A stretch of DNA of 64,000 nt from Craspedostauros australis (Eukaryota; Bacillariophyta; Bacillariophyceae; Mastogloiales; Achnanthaceae). Location of the stretch: the NCBI GenBank assembly GCA_026770025.1, contig JAMXDE010000011.1, positions 1,860,001 to 1,924,000 on the forward strand. Direction: 5' to 3'. The notes below the pieces were generated by a model. That model was not told where the DNA came from and did not search any database. It worked only from the letters and a program-made list of their open reading frames with translations. Position numbers and translations under genes: made by a program. Positions within the stretch are counted from its first letter, which is position 1; each line of letters opens with the position of its first letter. Below, one piece after another: positions 8,938-19,976 of this stretch.

Positions 8938-11900
8938 ATGACGTCCTTCCTCGGTAAGACCGATCGTTACATGATCATGTTCGACGGCAAGCGATCCTCC
9001 TGGAAAGCTTGGAGTGCGAAGTTCCTCGCCCGCGCCAACCGCAAGGGTTATGGAGACTTGTATCTCAAGGACTTGGATGAAGTGATTGTGAAGACCGAAG
9101 CTTTTGACCCCTCTCCTCTCGCCTCCATCGCGGGAAGCGAAGAGAAGAAGCTTAAGGCCTCGAAGTTATCTGCCATGTCTCCCGACGAGAAGGCGGAGTA
9201 CAAGAAGGCTCTGGCCAAGTACGCGTTTGAAGAACTGACCATGGCAATCAACCATGAAACTACCGAAGGCGATGTCGCCTTCATGGCTGTGTTGGGATGC
9301 GAGAGCAACATCTACGAGGGAGGAGACCCTCGTAAGGCGTGGAAGGCTCTCGAGCGCATCTACGAGCAACGCACTGCGCCAATGAAGGCAAAGTTGTTGG
9401 CTCAACTCAACGGGATGCGATTGAAGAAGGGCGAACACCCGGATACCTTCCTTACCGAAATGGAGGTGATCCGTAACCGCCTCAAGCACGCGGGAGTTAA
9501 CATGGACATGGAGCTGTACCACATGCTCGTGCTCAACGCTCTCGGAAGGGACTACGAAATGGATGTGAAGCTCATCGAGCTCAAGTTCGAGAACATCGAA
9601 AAGCAAATGACTATCGAAGACATTCGCGAAGCAGTGAGTGCAACCTACGACGCACGTCACATCAAGCAAGGAGGTAGTAAGCGCGAGAACAATAGCAAGG
9701 AAGAAATGGCACTCGCCGCCACTGGTGGCTTCAAGGGCCACTGTCGCAACTGTGGGGCCTACGGGCACAAGAAGGCTGACTGCCGCTCTGCGCCTAAGAA
9801 CAAAGGTGGCAAGCCCCCAAAGAAGAACAAGAGAAGTGATACTGAGGACAAGGCTAAGTTCAACGGAAACTGCAAGTACTGCGGTAAGAAGGGACACAAG
9901 ATCCTCGAGTGCTTCAAGTTGAAGGCAGCGATGAGAGCAGCCGACGCCGCCAACGTGGCCACCGACGGTATGGACGGAACAGACGACGTCGCCCTCGTGA
10001 TGGTCGAGGAACCAATGTGGCTACCCGAAGACGCCGCGGCAGACAACGCCGCGTTCGTCGTGGTAGACGAACCCATGTGGATGCCCGCCAGCGACGAAGA
10101 AGACGATATCGATCTCGTGATGACCGATGAATCCATGTGGTTGCCCGACGAAGACAAGTTGGCCAACAACGAAGAATTGGTGTGTTTCCCCATCGACGAG
10201 CTCGAAAACGACCCCGTTGAGGTCAAAAATGTGACCAACCCAAGAATCGTGACAATCGACGAAATCACGAACATCAAGAAAAACCAAACAACCAACACCA
10301 CCGACATGGCGCACTACGAGTCGTTCATCGACGACATGGCCCTCGCAACCACCGACGAAGACATGACCGGACTCGACCTCGAAGAAGAGATCGAGTACTC
10401 CGAAGAGGAACGAGAGGCTCACACCCCGAGTGTGTACGGATACTACGGACCCCCAGTTGCTGCAGTTGAGACCATCAACCGCGAGCACTTTCCATCAAGC
10501 GACGAAGACGATTACACCGACGAAGACAACCTCTTCGACGGGATCGTCTACGAGGATGAACCCCTCAACGTCGGAGACATCATGGAGAATGAAGTAGCGA
10601 TGCCTGGAGTCGACCATCGCGTCACCTCCACCATCTACTCTCGAACCGAACCAAGGACTCTGGTCGATCGAATGATCGAAGAGTCGTCCCGCAATGGAGG
10701 GAGCACCGCAGGATGGTGCCCGCTGTGTTTTCAGCGCGGCCCTCTCTACGCCATGTGCAAAACCTGCCGTAACTCGCCGTTCCTCATTCAACTGGCAAAC
10801 CCCCCTGCAAGGGCGGCGCCAACAACGATCCAAGACATCATGACGCGCCGCCAGAAGCTCTGGACTGCAGGACCTCTGCATGTCGCAATGAGATACTCTC
10901 TCAGCAACATGATGGTTGCTGATGAAGTGCGCTCTGAGCTCGCCCTACTGTGCTGCGACGCGGCGCACGCGTACACCGAAGGAGGAGGAGAAAGCCTGAA
11001 CCCTCGCACGCTCTACTACATGATGCACCGCATCGACGTGTACACGCCAATGCAACTGGTGCAAGCCGTGCAACACATCAACGCAAGGCTTGAGGAGCTC
11101 AACCTGCCACCCATCCACAGAGGGCTCATCGACAGCCTGGTCCAGCATGCCGCAGAGATGCTGATGTGGATGCATCATCCAGGAGACCAAGGAGTCCGAG
11201 ACCCAGAGGAGTTCAACCAGCTCCCCATCTACCGAGCGGCCGATGCTCAACCAGACATGGCCATGGTGATAGGTGACCACCAAGACAATCAACCAGATAT
11301 GGCCATGGTGATTGGTGATCTCGACGATGCAAGCGCACTCCGCCACACCATCGCCCCCGACCACCACGAAGCAAACACGTGGCTGGGTGATTCCGGCGCC
11401 TCATGCCACCTCACCAATAGCGAAGAGGGAATGATTAACGTACGAGTGGCCAACCACTCCATCAAGATCGGCAGCGGCCGATACCTCAAGGCAACAAAGG
11501 TTGGCGACAAACGCATGGTCGTGATGCAGAAGAATGGGAACCAAGCTACCATTGTGCTCAAGCAAGTGAAGTTCGTGCCCAACCTGTGGGTGAACCTCTT
11601 GAGCATCAACAAAGCTCTCGAGAACGGCTTCGACATCAGCAACCAAGGTGTCGTGATGAGCTTGGAGAAGCGCGGGCAACGCATCACGTTCGACAGACTC
11701 ATGGCAACCCATAGCGGTTTCGTGAGTGGAGTGAACATGATCAGCACCCCTCCCCACGAAGACCAAGCCAATGTCGGCGTGTCCACCAGGTCCGCGGTGG
11801 ACATCAACCAAATTCATAAAATGTTAGGCCATGTTGACACTTACACGATCTCTCGCACAGCGGGACGATACGGTTGGAATGTCACAGGCAAGTTGCATGC

Positions 11901-14900
11901 GTGCATTGACTGCGCAATTGGAAAACAGAAGCAGAAGTCAATGACAAAACGCCTGCAGCTCCGAGCAAAGGAAATTGGTGAGCGGTTGTTCATTGACACA
12001 TCGAGTGTTCAAACGCACAGCTACGGACAAGGAAAATATTGGCTCCTTGTCATCGATGATTACAGTGATTACTGTTGGAGCTACTTTTTGAAAGAGAAAA
12101 GCGAAGTCGGAGAAAAGCTAATCACGCTCATCCGATGGCTTCACTCCAACCAACAGGCACATGTGAAAAATATCAGATGTGACAACGCGGGAGAGAATTA
12201 TGCCGCAGAAAAACAGCTTCTCAGCGCAGGATTCGGCCCAACGTTCGAATACACTGCCGCTTCCACTCCCCAACAGAACGGTCGCGTAGAAAGAAAATTC
12301 GCGACGTTGTACGGGAAAGTCCGCTCCATGCTCAACCAAACGCACCTACCGAAAACAGTGCGTGGAAAATTGTGGGCGGAGGCAGCCCGAACCGCGACTC
12401 AGCTCGAAAATATTATCGAGACAAAGACAAGAGAACCAGCATGTGTTCTCTTCAACAACCGCATCCCAACATTCGTGGATGGATTACGAAAATTCGGAGA
12501 AATAGGCATGGTATACATCGGCGGTCGTACGATAAAGGCTAAACTGGACGATAGATCCAGACCAGCCATGTTCGTTGGCTACGGCCAATCGCACGCAAAA
12601 GGAGTATATCGAATGCTGAATCTCGCAACAACAAAGATCCTAATCACGAGAGACGTGACATGGATGAATCAGTCATACGGGCAATTCAGAGGTATCGAGA
12701 ATGCCAACAGATCTATGCTGATAGATCTAGAAGATGACGACTCTACGTCGGGTATGAACACCCGAGCTACGAGAACAACTTGGGAGCGACGATCGGAGAC
12801 CATCAAGAGAATGGAGGCCGACGACGCGGATCGCAGCAGCAGAGCCGAAGAAATAGAAGATACTGATGACGCTGCGCGAGGGCAAGATGACTTGCTCCCT
12901 GCCCAAGGGGAAAATGAATCGAACGAAGAGAACGACGATGAATTCGGAAGGGACGACGAGGGGAAAGTAGACGAAGCGGCCGAGAGTGAGCCCAAAGACA
13001 CCCCTGTCGCAGAACCTGTAACACGCATACCAAGGATGCTGAGCGCTCTCGCCGGGTATAACAACAACCCAATCCCAGAGGAGGAGCGAGATCTCGGATC
13101 AAGTGATGAGTCAGAACCTAACAACAGCGAGGGATATGTGACGCCCGAAGAGACCATCACAACTCCACCGGAAACAGGAGGACCCGACTTCCACACAGAC
13201 GGGTCAATATTCAACAGAGATATCGCAGGTACGATGATAGACACACCTCATGGAATGATGAGACTAGATGATATCATCGCTGCGGACCAGGCATTGAAGG
13301 ACGAACAAAATGAAGGAGGGGCAGAACTTGCGAACGTCGCTATGCTGCTGGACCCCACCACATTCGAAGACTGCTGGGACCATGCGGATCCCAACAAAAG
13401 AAAGAAATGGCGCGAAGCTATCAACAAAGAGTTCTATGATATGGCCAGAAGGAAAGTATGGGAGAAGATCAAGAAGGACCAGATGCCGAAGGATCGGCGG
13501 TGTGTGAAGACCAAATGGGTCTTCAAGGAAAAGAGAAATGGGGTATTCCGCGCCAGACTCGTGGCATGCGGATACTCGCAAATCGCAGGAGTCGACTTCT
13601 CAGCACACCACGCGCCAGTGATACATGATGCAACATATCGAATCATGCTCACGATGAAGATGATACTACACATGGACAGCATCATCATCGACTTTGAGAC
13701 AGCATTCCTGCATGGAGACCTCGACGAAGAGATCTACATGCAATGCCCAGAGGGTATGAGGCACGAAGCCGACGAATGCCTGCTACTCAAGAAAACCATC
13801 TACGGCCTCGTGCAAAGCGCGAGACAATGGAATAAGAAGCTCGTCGACATCCTACTCAAGCTAGGGTTCAGACAGAGCGAGGTGGACCCATGCCTGCTGA
13901 TTCGGAATCAGGAAGGGAGACTGCTACTGATCGGCACCTATGTGGACGATTGCCTCTGCATCGGAGAGGAGCAGGAATTGAAAAAGCTTGTGAAGGATAT
14001 CCGAGCGGAACGATTCGGTGTCAAAGTGGAGGAAGATCTCGAAGACTACCTGAGCTGCAAGATCATCTTCAACCACGACAAGACGAACTGTTGGGTGAAC
14101 CAACCACACATCCTAAAGAACATCATCGATACGTTCGGAAGCGATGTGGTGAAGCTGCAACGATACGGAACGCCTGGGACACCAGGGCAAGGCATTCAAA
14201 GGCAAAGCGATGCACCCAAAGTGGACAAGCAACGACACAGCAGATACCGAAGCGGAGTAGGTATGCTGCTATACCTGGTGAAACACTCTCGACCCGACAT
14301 CGCCAATGCAGTGCGAGAACTGACCAAGGTGTTGGATGGACCAACAGCCGCAGCATACAAGGAAATGCTTCGAGTCATGAAGTTCGTATGGGACACGAGA
14401 GAGTACGGACTGAAGATGAAACCAAGTCCACTGACCCAAGATGCATGGAAGATTGCGATATACACCGACAGCGAATTCGCAGGTGACAAGGACAATCGCA
14501 TCAGCGTAGGAGGGCACATCGTCCTACTACAAGGAGTGCCGATCATATGGAGATCAAAGGCACAACGGAGCGTAACACTCAGCTCGACGGAAGCAGAGTA
14601 CGTCGCCCTGTCGGAGGCAGGAAAAGAAATTCGCTTCGTAACACAATTGATGAACGACATCGGACTGAGGATGCACAAGCCGGCAGACGTGATGGTTGAC
14701 AATGTTGGAGCGATCTTCATCGCATCCAACCCATCAACATCCGCCAGGACACGGCACATCGACATCCGACATCATTTCATTCGAGAGCTGATCACAAACG
14801 GAGAGGCCAGAACCAAATTTGTGCGTTCTGAAGACAACATCGCAGATGGCTTTACGAAGAATACCAAAAAGGAGACCTATGAAAAACACAGGGATCACTA

Positions 14901-14931
14901 CATCCAACTGCGTTCCACAATGGATCAATGA
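8938..14931 (+). CDS. Copia gag-pol polyprotein
   Basis: An uninterrupted 1997-residue polyprotein. In order: a Gag capsid-like region (1-260); two CCHC zinc knuckles (C-R-N-C...H...C near 269 and C-K-Y-C...H...C near 310); a very acidic spacer of about 480 residues with three E/D-x-M-W-(L/M)-P repeats and a C-P-L-C...C-K-T-C pair near 590-605; an aspartic protease with D-S-G (near 818); integrase with H-x4-H...C-x2-C zinc (near 960-1000) and D, D, E catalytic residues (near 1018, 1081 and 1115); reverse transcriptase with Y-V-D-D (near 1668); and RNase H with T-D-S-E-F...S-S-T-E-A-E-Y and the A-R-T-R-H-I-D-I-R ending. All catalytic motifs are intact. The single frame means no frameshift separates Gag from Pol; the element must control the Gag:Pol ratio another way. 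Confidence 0.97.
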   Translation: MTSFLGKTDRYMIMFDGKRSSWKAWSAKFLARANRKGYGDLYLKDLDEVIVKTEAFDPSPLASIAGSEEKKLKASKLSAMSPDEKAEYKKALAKYAFEELTMAINHETTEGDVAFMAVLGCESNIYEGGDPRKAWKALERIYEQRTAPMKAKLLAQLNGMRLKKGEHPDTFLTEMEVIRNRLKHAGVNMDMELYHMLVLNALGRDYEMDVKLIELKFENIEKQMTIEDIREAVSATYDARHIKQGGSKRENNSKEEMALAATGGFKGHCRNCGAYGHKKADCRSAPKNKGGKPPKKNKRSDTEDKAKFNGNCKYCGKKGHKILECFKLKAAMRAADAANVATDGMDGTDDVALVMVEEPMWLPEDAAADNAAFVVVDEPMWMPASDEEDDIDLVMTDESMWLPDEDKLANNEELVCFPIDELENDPVEVKNVTNPRIVTIDEITNIKKNQTTNTTDMAHYESFIDDMALATTDEDMTGLDLEEEIEYSEEEREAHTPSVYGYYGPPVAAVETINREHFPSSDEDDYTDEDNLFDGIVYEDEPLNVGDIMENEVAMPGVDHRVTSTIYSRTEPRTLVDRMIEESSRNGGSTAGWCPLCFQRGPLYAMCKTCRNSPFLIQLANPPARAAPTTIQDIMTRRQKLWTAGPLHVAMRYSLSNMMVADEVRSELALLCCDAAHAYTEGGGESLNPRTLYYMMHRIDVYTPMQLVQAVQHINARLEELNLPPIHRGLIDSLVQHAAEMLMWMHHPGDQGVRDPEEFNQLPIYRAADAQPDMAMVIGDHQDNQPDMAMVIGDLDDASALRHTIAPDHHEANTWLGDSGASCHLTNSEEGMINVRVANHSIKIGSGRYLKATKVGDKRMVVMQKNGNQATIVLKQVKFVPNLWVNLLSINKALENGFDISNQGVVMSLEKRGQRITFDRLMATHSGFVSGVNMISTPPHEDQANVGVSTRSAVDINQIHKMLGHVDTYTISRTAGRYGWNVTGKLHACIDCAIGKQKQKSMTKRLQLRAKEIGERLFIDTSSVQTHSYGQGKYWLLVIDDYSDYCWSYFLKEKSEVGEKLITLIRWLHSNQQAHVKNIRCDNAGENYAAEKQLLSAGFGPTFEYTAASTPQQNGRVERKFATLYGKVRSMLNQTHLPKTVRGKLWAEAARTATQLENIIETKTREPACVLFNNRIPTFVDGLRKFGEIGMVYIGGRTIKAKLDDRSRPAMFVGYGQSHAKGVYRMLNLATTKILITRDVTWMNQSYGQFRGIENANRSMLIDLEDDDSTSGMNTRATRTTWERRSETIKRMEADDADRSSRAEEIEDTDDAARGQDDLLPAQGENESNEENDDEFGRDDEGKVDEAAESEPKDTPVAEPVTRIPRMLSALAGYNNNPIPEEERDLGSSDESEPNNSEGYVTPEETITTPPETGGPDFHTDGSIFNRDIAGTMIDTPHGMMRLDDIIAADQALKDEQNEGGAELANVAMLLDPTTFEDCWDHADPNKRKKWREAINKEFYDMARRKVWEKIKKDQMPKDRRCVKTKWVFKEKRNGVFRARLVACGYSQIAGVDFSAHHAPVIHDATYRIMLTMKMILHMDSIIIDFETAFLHGDLDEEIYMQCPEGMRHEADECLLLKKTIYGLVQSARQWNKKLVDILLKLGFRQSEVDPCLLIRNQEGRLLLIGTYVDDCLCIGEEQELKKLVKDIRAERFGVKVEEDLEDYLSCKIIFNHDKTNCWVNQPHILKNIIDTFGSDVVKLQRYGTPGTPGQGIQRQSDAPKVDKQRHSRYRSGVGMLLYLVKHSRPDIANAVRELTKVLDGPTAAAYKEMLRVMKFVWDTREYGLKMKPSPLTQDAWKIAIYTDSEFAGDKDNRISVGGHIVLLQGVPIIWRSKAQRSVTLSSTEAEYVALSEAGKEIRFVTQLMNDIGLRMHKPADVMVDNVGAIFIASNPSTSARTRHIDIRHHFIRELITNGEARTKFVRSEDNIADGFTKNTKKETYEKHRDHYIQLRSTMDQ

Positions 14932-15006
14932 CGAAGAGGAGAGGACACGAAATTATGAAAGATGTGAGAGTGTGAGTGATGTGTTGTCGATGCGACAATG
15001 GAAGGG
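14932..15006 (+). promoter_or_regulatory. Element 3' spacer with polypurine tract
   Basis: Between the gag-pol stop and the 3' LTR are 75 bp ending in the purine run GGAAGGG (15000-15006) just before TGTCAGG. Position and composition identify it as the plus-strand priming site. Confidence 0.75.
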
Positions 15007-15687
15007 TGTCAGGAATCGAGGGTACGACTCTGTCGGAAAGATACCCATGATTGCCGCAACTCCCAACATTATTTGTCACACCTTTGGATATTATTCGTCA
15101 CACCTTTGAATATTATCCATTCCAACCACGACACGAATCATACGGGAATGACCTCAGTCTTACCAAGAAAACAAGCCTGTCCTCTGTGAATCAAGAAAAG
15201 GCCACGATATCTAAATCATGTGAAGGAAGATGATGACCGACACATTGATGATCACCCCATCTGGAGATCATGGCACGTGTCAGCCAGGGACTAGAACAAC
15301 TCAGAAAGGGCATCATCCATGACACCAATCATGACACCAATCGTAAAGTTCGGTGTCAGGAGATCAAGAGCGAAACGCAAGACTGTGGAATCGTACCGCA
15401 GGGAATGTAGAATAAGGATATACACGACGAGGTGCATGGCAAGAATGCCTACGGATATGCACGACGATGTGCATGTCGAGGATGCCTGCGGATGAGATCT
15501 CATGCATGCAAGCGTTGATTCATGATGATAAGATGCATGAATACAACAGTCTAACACGATGCTGCTGCAGGAGATGCTACATGAGAAACGAAAGGCAAAG
15601 GAGCTGAAGAGAATGAGCTCACAGTTCTGAATAGTACGGTCTAACAACGAATTAGGTCTTACTAACACTAACCCCGGATTTCCAACA
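15007..15687 (+). repeat. 3' LTR (681 bp)
   Basis: Same length, ends and sequence as 8178-8858. It supplies the transcript 3' end for the element and would also add termination signals within the host gene. Confidence 0.97.
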
Positions 15688-15693
15688 GCGTCG
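15688..15693 (+). repeat. Target-site duplication, right copy
   Basis: GCGTCG follows the CA end of the 3' LTR, matching the six bases before the 5' LTR. Confidence 0.9.
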
Positions 15694-17303
15694 TGCAGAA
15701 GGCACCATCATATCGCTTGCGCAGCCATATCGACATTGGGGCGAATGCGTGCGTAGGCAGCAATGCCTGCAAAGATGCCCATTCCACTGTCAACTATGGT
15801 ACTGCTGGCAAGTATGCAGGCAGCCTGACCATTGGTGCTGGTGGTTGCGCCGCCGATGGGTCATGCGAGAAGATGGGCTTCAATGACAGGATGAGGACCG
15901 ACCTCGTCGTTCCTCCTGGTGGATGTGGCAGTTTCGAAGGCTGCAGAGGATGCATGACGAAGACGGAGTGCGACTCCGACGAGGTGTACATCATCAGCGA
16001 TGTCGATGGGGCCTGTCCAAAGGGAGGCAACGATAGCAACATGAATCCCACTGGTGACAAGGTGGAGGAGTACTGTATTGGCAAGGACACCTTGCCCACA
16101 GACTGTCCGACTTTTTCTCCCACTCCTTTTCCAACACCTGTCACGTCAGCTCCCACGTCAGCTCCAACACCAGCTCCAACATCGGCGCCGACTTCGTTGG
16201 CGTCAGTTGCGCCAAGCTCACAGCCTTCGCAAGAGCCTACAAGAACAAGCAGCCCAACTCTCCCTCCAGCATCCTTGACTGTTGGATGTCTCCCAACACC
16301 GGGTGACAACACATCAATGTTCAAGCGCGTCACTGGTGACGTATTGTGCGATGGTGCAACAGGCACATGCGCGGAATTCGTCTCCATGGTTGATTCTCTG
16401 GCTGAGGGAAAGCGCGACATGATCAAGAGCATCTTTGGATGCAATGATGCAGACCCTCCACAGCCCGTGATGTTGAAGGTGGCGCAGGAACGCTTTGACA
16501 AGATCAAGAACGACGAAAGTGTCACCAACGCATTGTTGAAGATCGTGAACGAGGACAAGAAGCTCTTCACTGGTAGAGCGGATGTGGTGACAAGTGCGTG
16601 CAATGGCTCATGCTGCAGCGATTTGGGTGCTTGCTCCGTTAACTCTGTTGGTGTCATGACGGTGAGCTCAGGGTCATGTACAGGATCTCAAGCATGCGTA
16701 TTGACACGTCCCAACATAATCATACTTGACAGTTGCAAGGGAAACAGTGCTTGCTATGGGGTGGGCAATTTCGCTGGAGGTCAGCCAGCTGCTGGTGTCG
16801 AAGTCGGTTTCAGGGTGATCGGGCCAAGAGCTTGTGTTGGATCATCATCCAGCTGCACTCTTCTTGGACAGAATACCTTTGGCAATGTACGAGTGGAAGA
16901 AGGAGCATGCCATTCAGACTATGCATGTATTCGCGTTGCGATCCGCAACAACCAAGGGTCTACAACCACGGAACCGGTCGTGGCAAATGTCTTCGTTGGA
17001 ATGAATGCATGCCGAGAGCGAGGCGCTTGTGAAAACGTGCATCGCTCATCCACCAAGTTTGCAGGAAGCTTGATCATCGAAGCCGGTGCGTGCTCGGGCT
17101 CCAACGCGTGCGGTTATCTTGGCTTTAGTGACGCTGCAACCAATGACATCATCATCAGAGCAGGATTCTGCACGGCAGCAGCCCCATGCAGCAGCGGTTG
17201 CGCTCAAGCATCATTGTGTAAGTCGCCCACAGCAACGTTCGTAATCGACGACCCAGCCATGGATTGCACTCCTCCATTCGACTCTGCCTGTGAAGAACTC
17301 TAA
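15694..17303 (+). pseudogene. Secreted Cys-rich repeat protein, 3' part
   Basis: Continues the frame of 7178-8177 once the element and one duplication copy are discounted. It finishes the first set of Cys-pair repeats (N-A-C-V-G-S-N-A-C, then G-G-C-A-A-D-G-S-C). It then has a long Pro/Thr/Ser linker of P-T-S-A-P-T type (near 16090-16270), a second helical domain with regularly spaced Cys, and a second set of Cys-pair repeats (S-C-T-G-S-Q-A-C, S-C-K-G-N-S-A-C, A-C-S-G-S-N-A-C), ending at the stop 17301-17303. The protein is thus an internal duplication of one module. On its own this part has no signal peptide and could only be translated from the element's 3' LTR or a cryptic start. Confidence 0.85.
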
Positions 17304-17743
17304 CCATCACATATATAGCCACACATACCGGCATGCTCTAGCTCGTACTCTACCGCCACTTCCCGATTTTGTGCTAGCAAAGCAGAGCATTCTATGACGA
17401 TGATATCAACTCTAGCTTCGCTTGTGTCTTCAACACTATCTCAGTCACTAATCGAGTCAAGGATACTGTGGTGGTGCCAAACGTCCCTTCGTTGTTGCCT
17501 GCTGCTGTTGCTATTCCTGTTCCTGTTTTCCGTGGAATGACCAGCAACAGTCATTGTCATCATCAATCGCCACATTCCCATCACCATCATCAACAACACC
17601 CAAATTGGAGTCAAACGTAGGAAAACTGACCTGGCAAGCACAGTAACATCAATAAAGGTCACAATGCTTGTGTCGATGGCGCCAGAAATGGTGGTGTTGG
17701 TGGCATCAGATACTCTACAGTGGCATACACACCAACACTTACA
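17304..17743. other. 3' flank of the secreted-protein gene
   Basis: No gene is seen. This 440-bp stretch carries the downstream region of the interrupted gene and ends at the diverged LTR. Confidence 0.5.
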
Positions 17744-18444
17744 TGGTGGAAATCTGGGGTTATACTTAGTATGAATCTAAACTGTTATTAGATTGTACTG
17801 TTTTAGAACTGTGAGCTCAATCTCACTTTCTCTTCTGATTTCATTTTCATTGTAGGCATTCACTGTGGTAGAATCGTGGGGTATCACTGTGTTCCCAGGT
17901 GCTTCCCTCTACTTTCATCATGCCTTGCTCGTGCATCTTCATATGCTATTCTTCATGCCCTCGTCTCGACATCTCGTCATTTGTATCTGCGTGCTCGCAT
18001 CCGTCTACGTTCACTTGGTATGAATCTGCGGTCCTGCATGCTTGCTTGACATATGTGTTGATCCTCGATCCCATGACACCTCATCTTACAATTGGTGTCA
18101 CCCTTGGTGATGTTCCAAACCTGCGGTTGTTCTTGTCCGCCGGAGGGGCGCGTGCTGCTTCCCAGATGTTGGCAAGTTCCATGAACGGATACCTTGCAAT
18201 CGTGGAAGACGGTGTTGTACTTTGGCATTCTGTTTGCTATTTCAATACATAGACACTCCGATCCTCTTGGTGTCTCTTCTGCTCTTGCCCGATGCTCTTG
18301 GCGCGTCTCTCTGGTTGGTCCAACTATGAGTCGGTACACAAGATTCTCTCTTGCTGTTGCTCATACTCTCTCTCTCTCTCTCTCTCTCAATATTGCGTGT
18401 TCACACCATGCAATATTCCGTACTCAACGTGTACTCCGCATGCA
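17744..18444 (-). repeat. Diverged solo LTR of the same copia family (tentative)
   Basis: The left part, read on the minus strand, aligns with the young element's LTR: TGGTGGAAATCTGGGG against TGTTGGAAATCCGGGG, the AACTGTGAGCTCA box, and the ATGACACCTCATCTTACAATTGGTGTCA region. A possible TTACA duplication (17739-17743 and 18445-18449) would bound a 701-bp unit, close to the 681-bp family length. The right end does not match the family terminus clearly, so it is less certain than the left. Confidence 0.5.
18365..18389. repeat. (CT)n microsatellite
   Basis: Simple CT dinucleotide run of about 25 bp inside the diverged LTR. Confidence 0.95.
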
Positions 18445-18449
18445 TTACA

Positions 18450-19976
18450 TACTCCGTTGTTTTGTTCTCTGCTGGCCCACTACTCTGTGAGTAATTGCCA
18501 ATACTCCCACACTGCATTCCTCCTTACATACTTACAATCTTAATGTCCCTTGATCATCGAATCTTTGCCTCCTTGATCTGATGTGGAGACATATGTCAAC
18601 TTGGTGACACAATGACATCCTGTTGATGTCAGCTGTCGTCCTTCTGCTCTCTAGATGTCACATTCCATCGATGATGCGATGGTCTGGCAGATGATATTGT
18701 CATTGAGGTTGAGTTGGGAAAGACATCGAGCGAAGCTCGATGTCATATGTTTTCATTGATGGATGGACGGACGATGTTCCTGATTCCCTCAGAAATCGTT
18801 GATTACAAATTTCCTCCAGAAATTCTGTTCATTTTTGTGTGTTCGATTTGTGATGTGATTTTGCCAAGTCACAGTTCACTATCAACTCGAATGTAGTTGT
18901 ACCGTCCACACATGAGTATCAGAGAATAATGGGTGAACGATGTACATACACGCATGTACATTCCCAACAACTTGCTTCGAAATTGGGGGTGACCAGGTCC
19001 GTCAAATGAAGTAGAGTGAAGCTACCAGTTGGTATTCCGTGTCTTTTGCACGTTGTCAGGAGGATGGTCTGTCCTTCAACCGGTTTTGATACTGCTTAAT
19101 GTTGAGAACAAAGCTGTATCAGACGATGGTGTCACTGTAGTAGACTCAGAAGTAAGCTGTTAAGATTGTTTCTGATTGCTTGCTTTATGTGTTAAGCTGA
19201 CTATTGATAGGACGATCGAGTAAAAAGGCAGGGGTTCATGCTGTCGTGCTTCAGCTGTTCTTGTTGTACAGCAACATGTCGTGATGGTTCTGCACACACA
19301 CAGCTGTCCAGCAGCTCTTTCCGTAGAGCAGCACTTGATCCATTGATGTGGATATGCTCCAAGATGCGTACAGGTTCTGCAAGATGGTTAGCTGGGCAGG
19401 TGGCATGAGTGCATGAGCTGGAGGGTGAGCAGAGCGTGGATCGTGGTTCAACTACGCACCATGTGTGCGGTAGCCTTCCATCACAGTATCGGTGTTGGAT
19501 ACCAAATACCGTGTACGCGAAACGGACGGTCGAGTGCCGTATGGGTCCCGGACCAAGTCTGTCCCAACTGAATAAACAGAATTTGGCGTGACCCAGCGAC
19601 AAGACAAGACTCGATAAATCTTTGTCCTTTTGTCGGAGTTGACACGCTTCCTGTCTGTTGGATCGCTTCCGCGCAAAGCTGCGTGGAAGATCTCGTGAAC
19701 ATGAACATGAACATGGAACGAACGAGCAAGAAAGACAAGGAACGGTGACAGAGGCAACACGATGACACAGAGGCAACACAACATTTAGGCACCACGAAGT
19801 GATGGCAAAGCACAGCACTCAGGTTTTGGTTGGAGATAGCAGAGAGCAACTGAAAGCATCATAAAGAGGCTTCGAAGGCAACTTGGATACCCGATACATC
19901 GCACAGACACGTGCAGCCCAGGTGGAGAGTGGATCAAGAGCAACAGCAGCAGCAGCCTTGCGCGCAAGAACTCACG
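18450..19976. other. Intergenic region, no gene seen
   Basis: Open frames here are low in recognisable motifs and overlap on both strands; the longest (minus strand, 19201-19818) is Cys/Ser/Arg-rich and looks fortuitous. The last few hundred bases probably contain the promoter of the NTPase-like gene at 19977. Confidence 0.5.

Larger units (their letters stand above)
8178..15687 (+). mobile_element. Complete Ty1/copia LTR retrotransposon
   Basis: The element is 7510 bp: 5' LTR, short leader, a single gag-pol frame, polypurine tract, 3' LTR. Domain order (protease, integrase, reverse transcriptase, RNase H) is that of Ty1/copia. The LTRs showed no difference in my reading, the ORF is intact and the target-site duplication is clean, so insertion is recent and the copy may still be competent. 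It lies in the coding sequence of the secreted Cys-rich protein, in the same orientation. Confidence 0.97.

Noticed and set aside
19201-19818. 205-codon open frame on the minus strand upstream of the NTPase-like gene
   Set aside because: Cys/Ser/Arg-rich without a domain; probably fortuitous in the promoter region.
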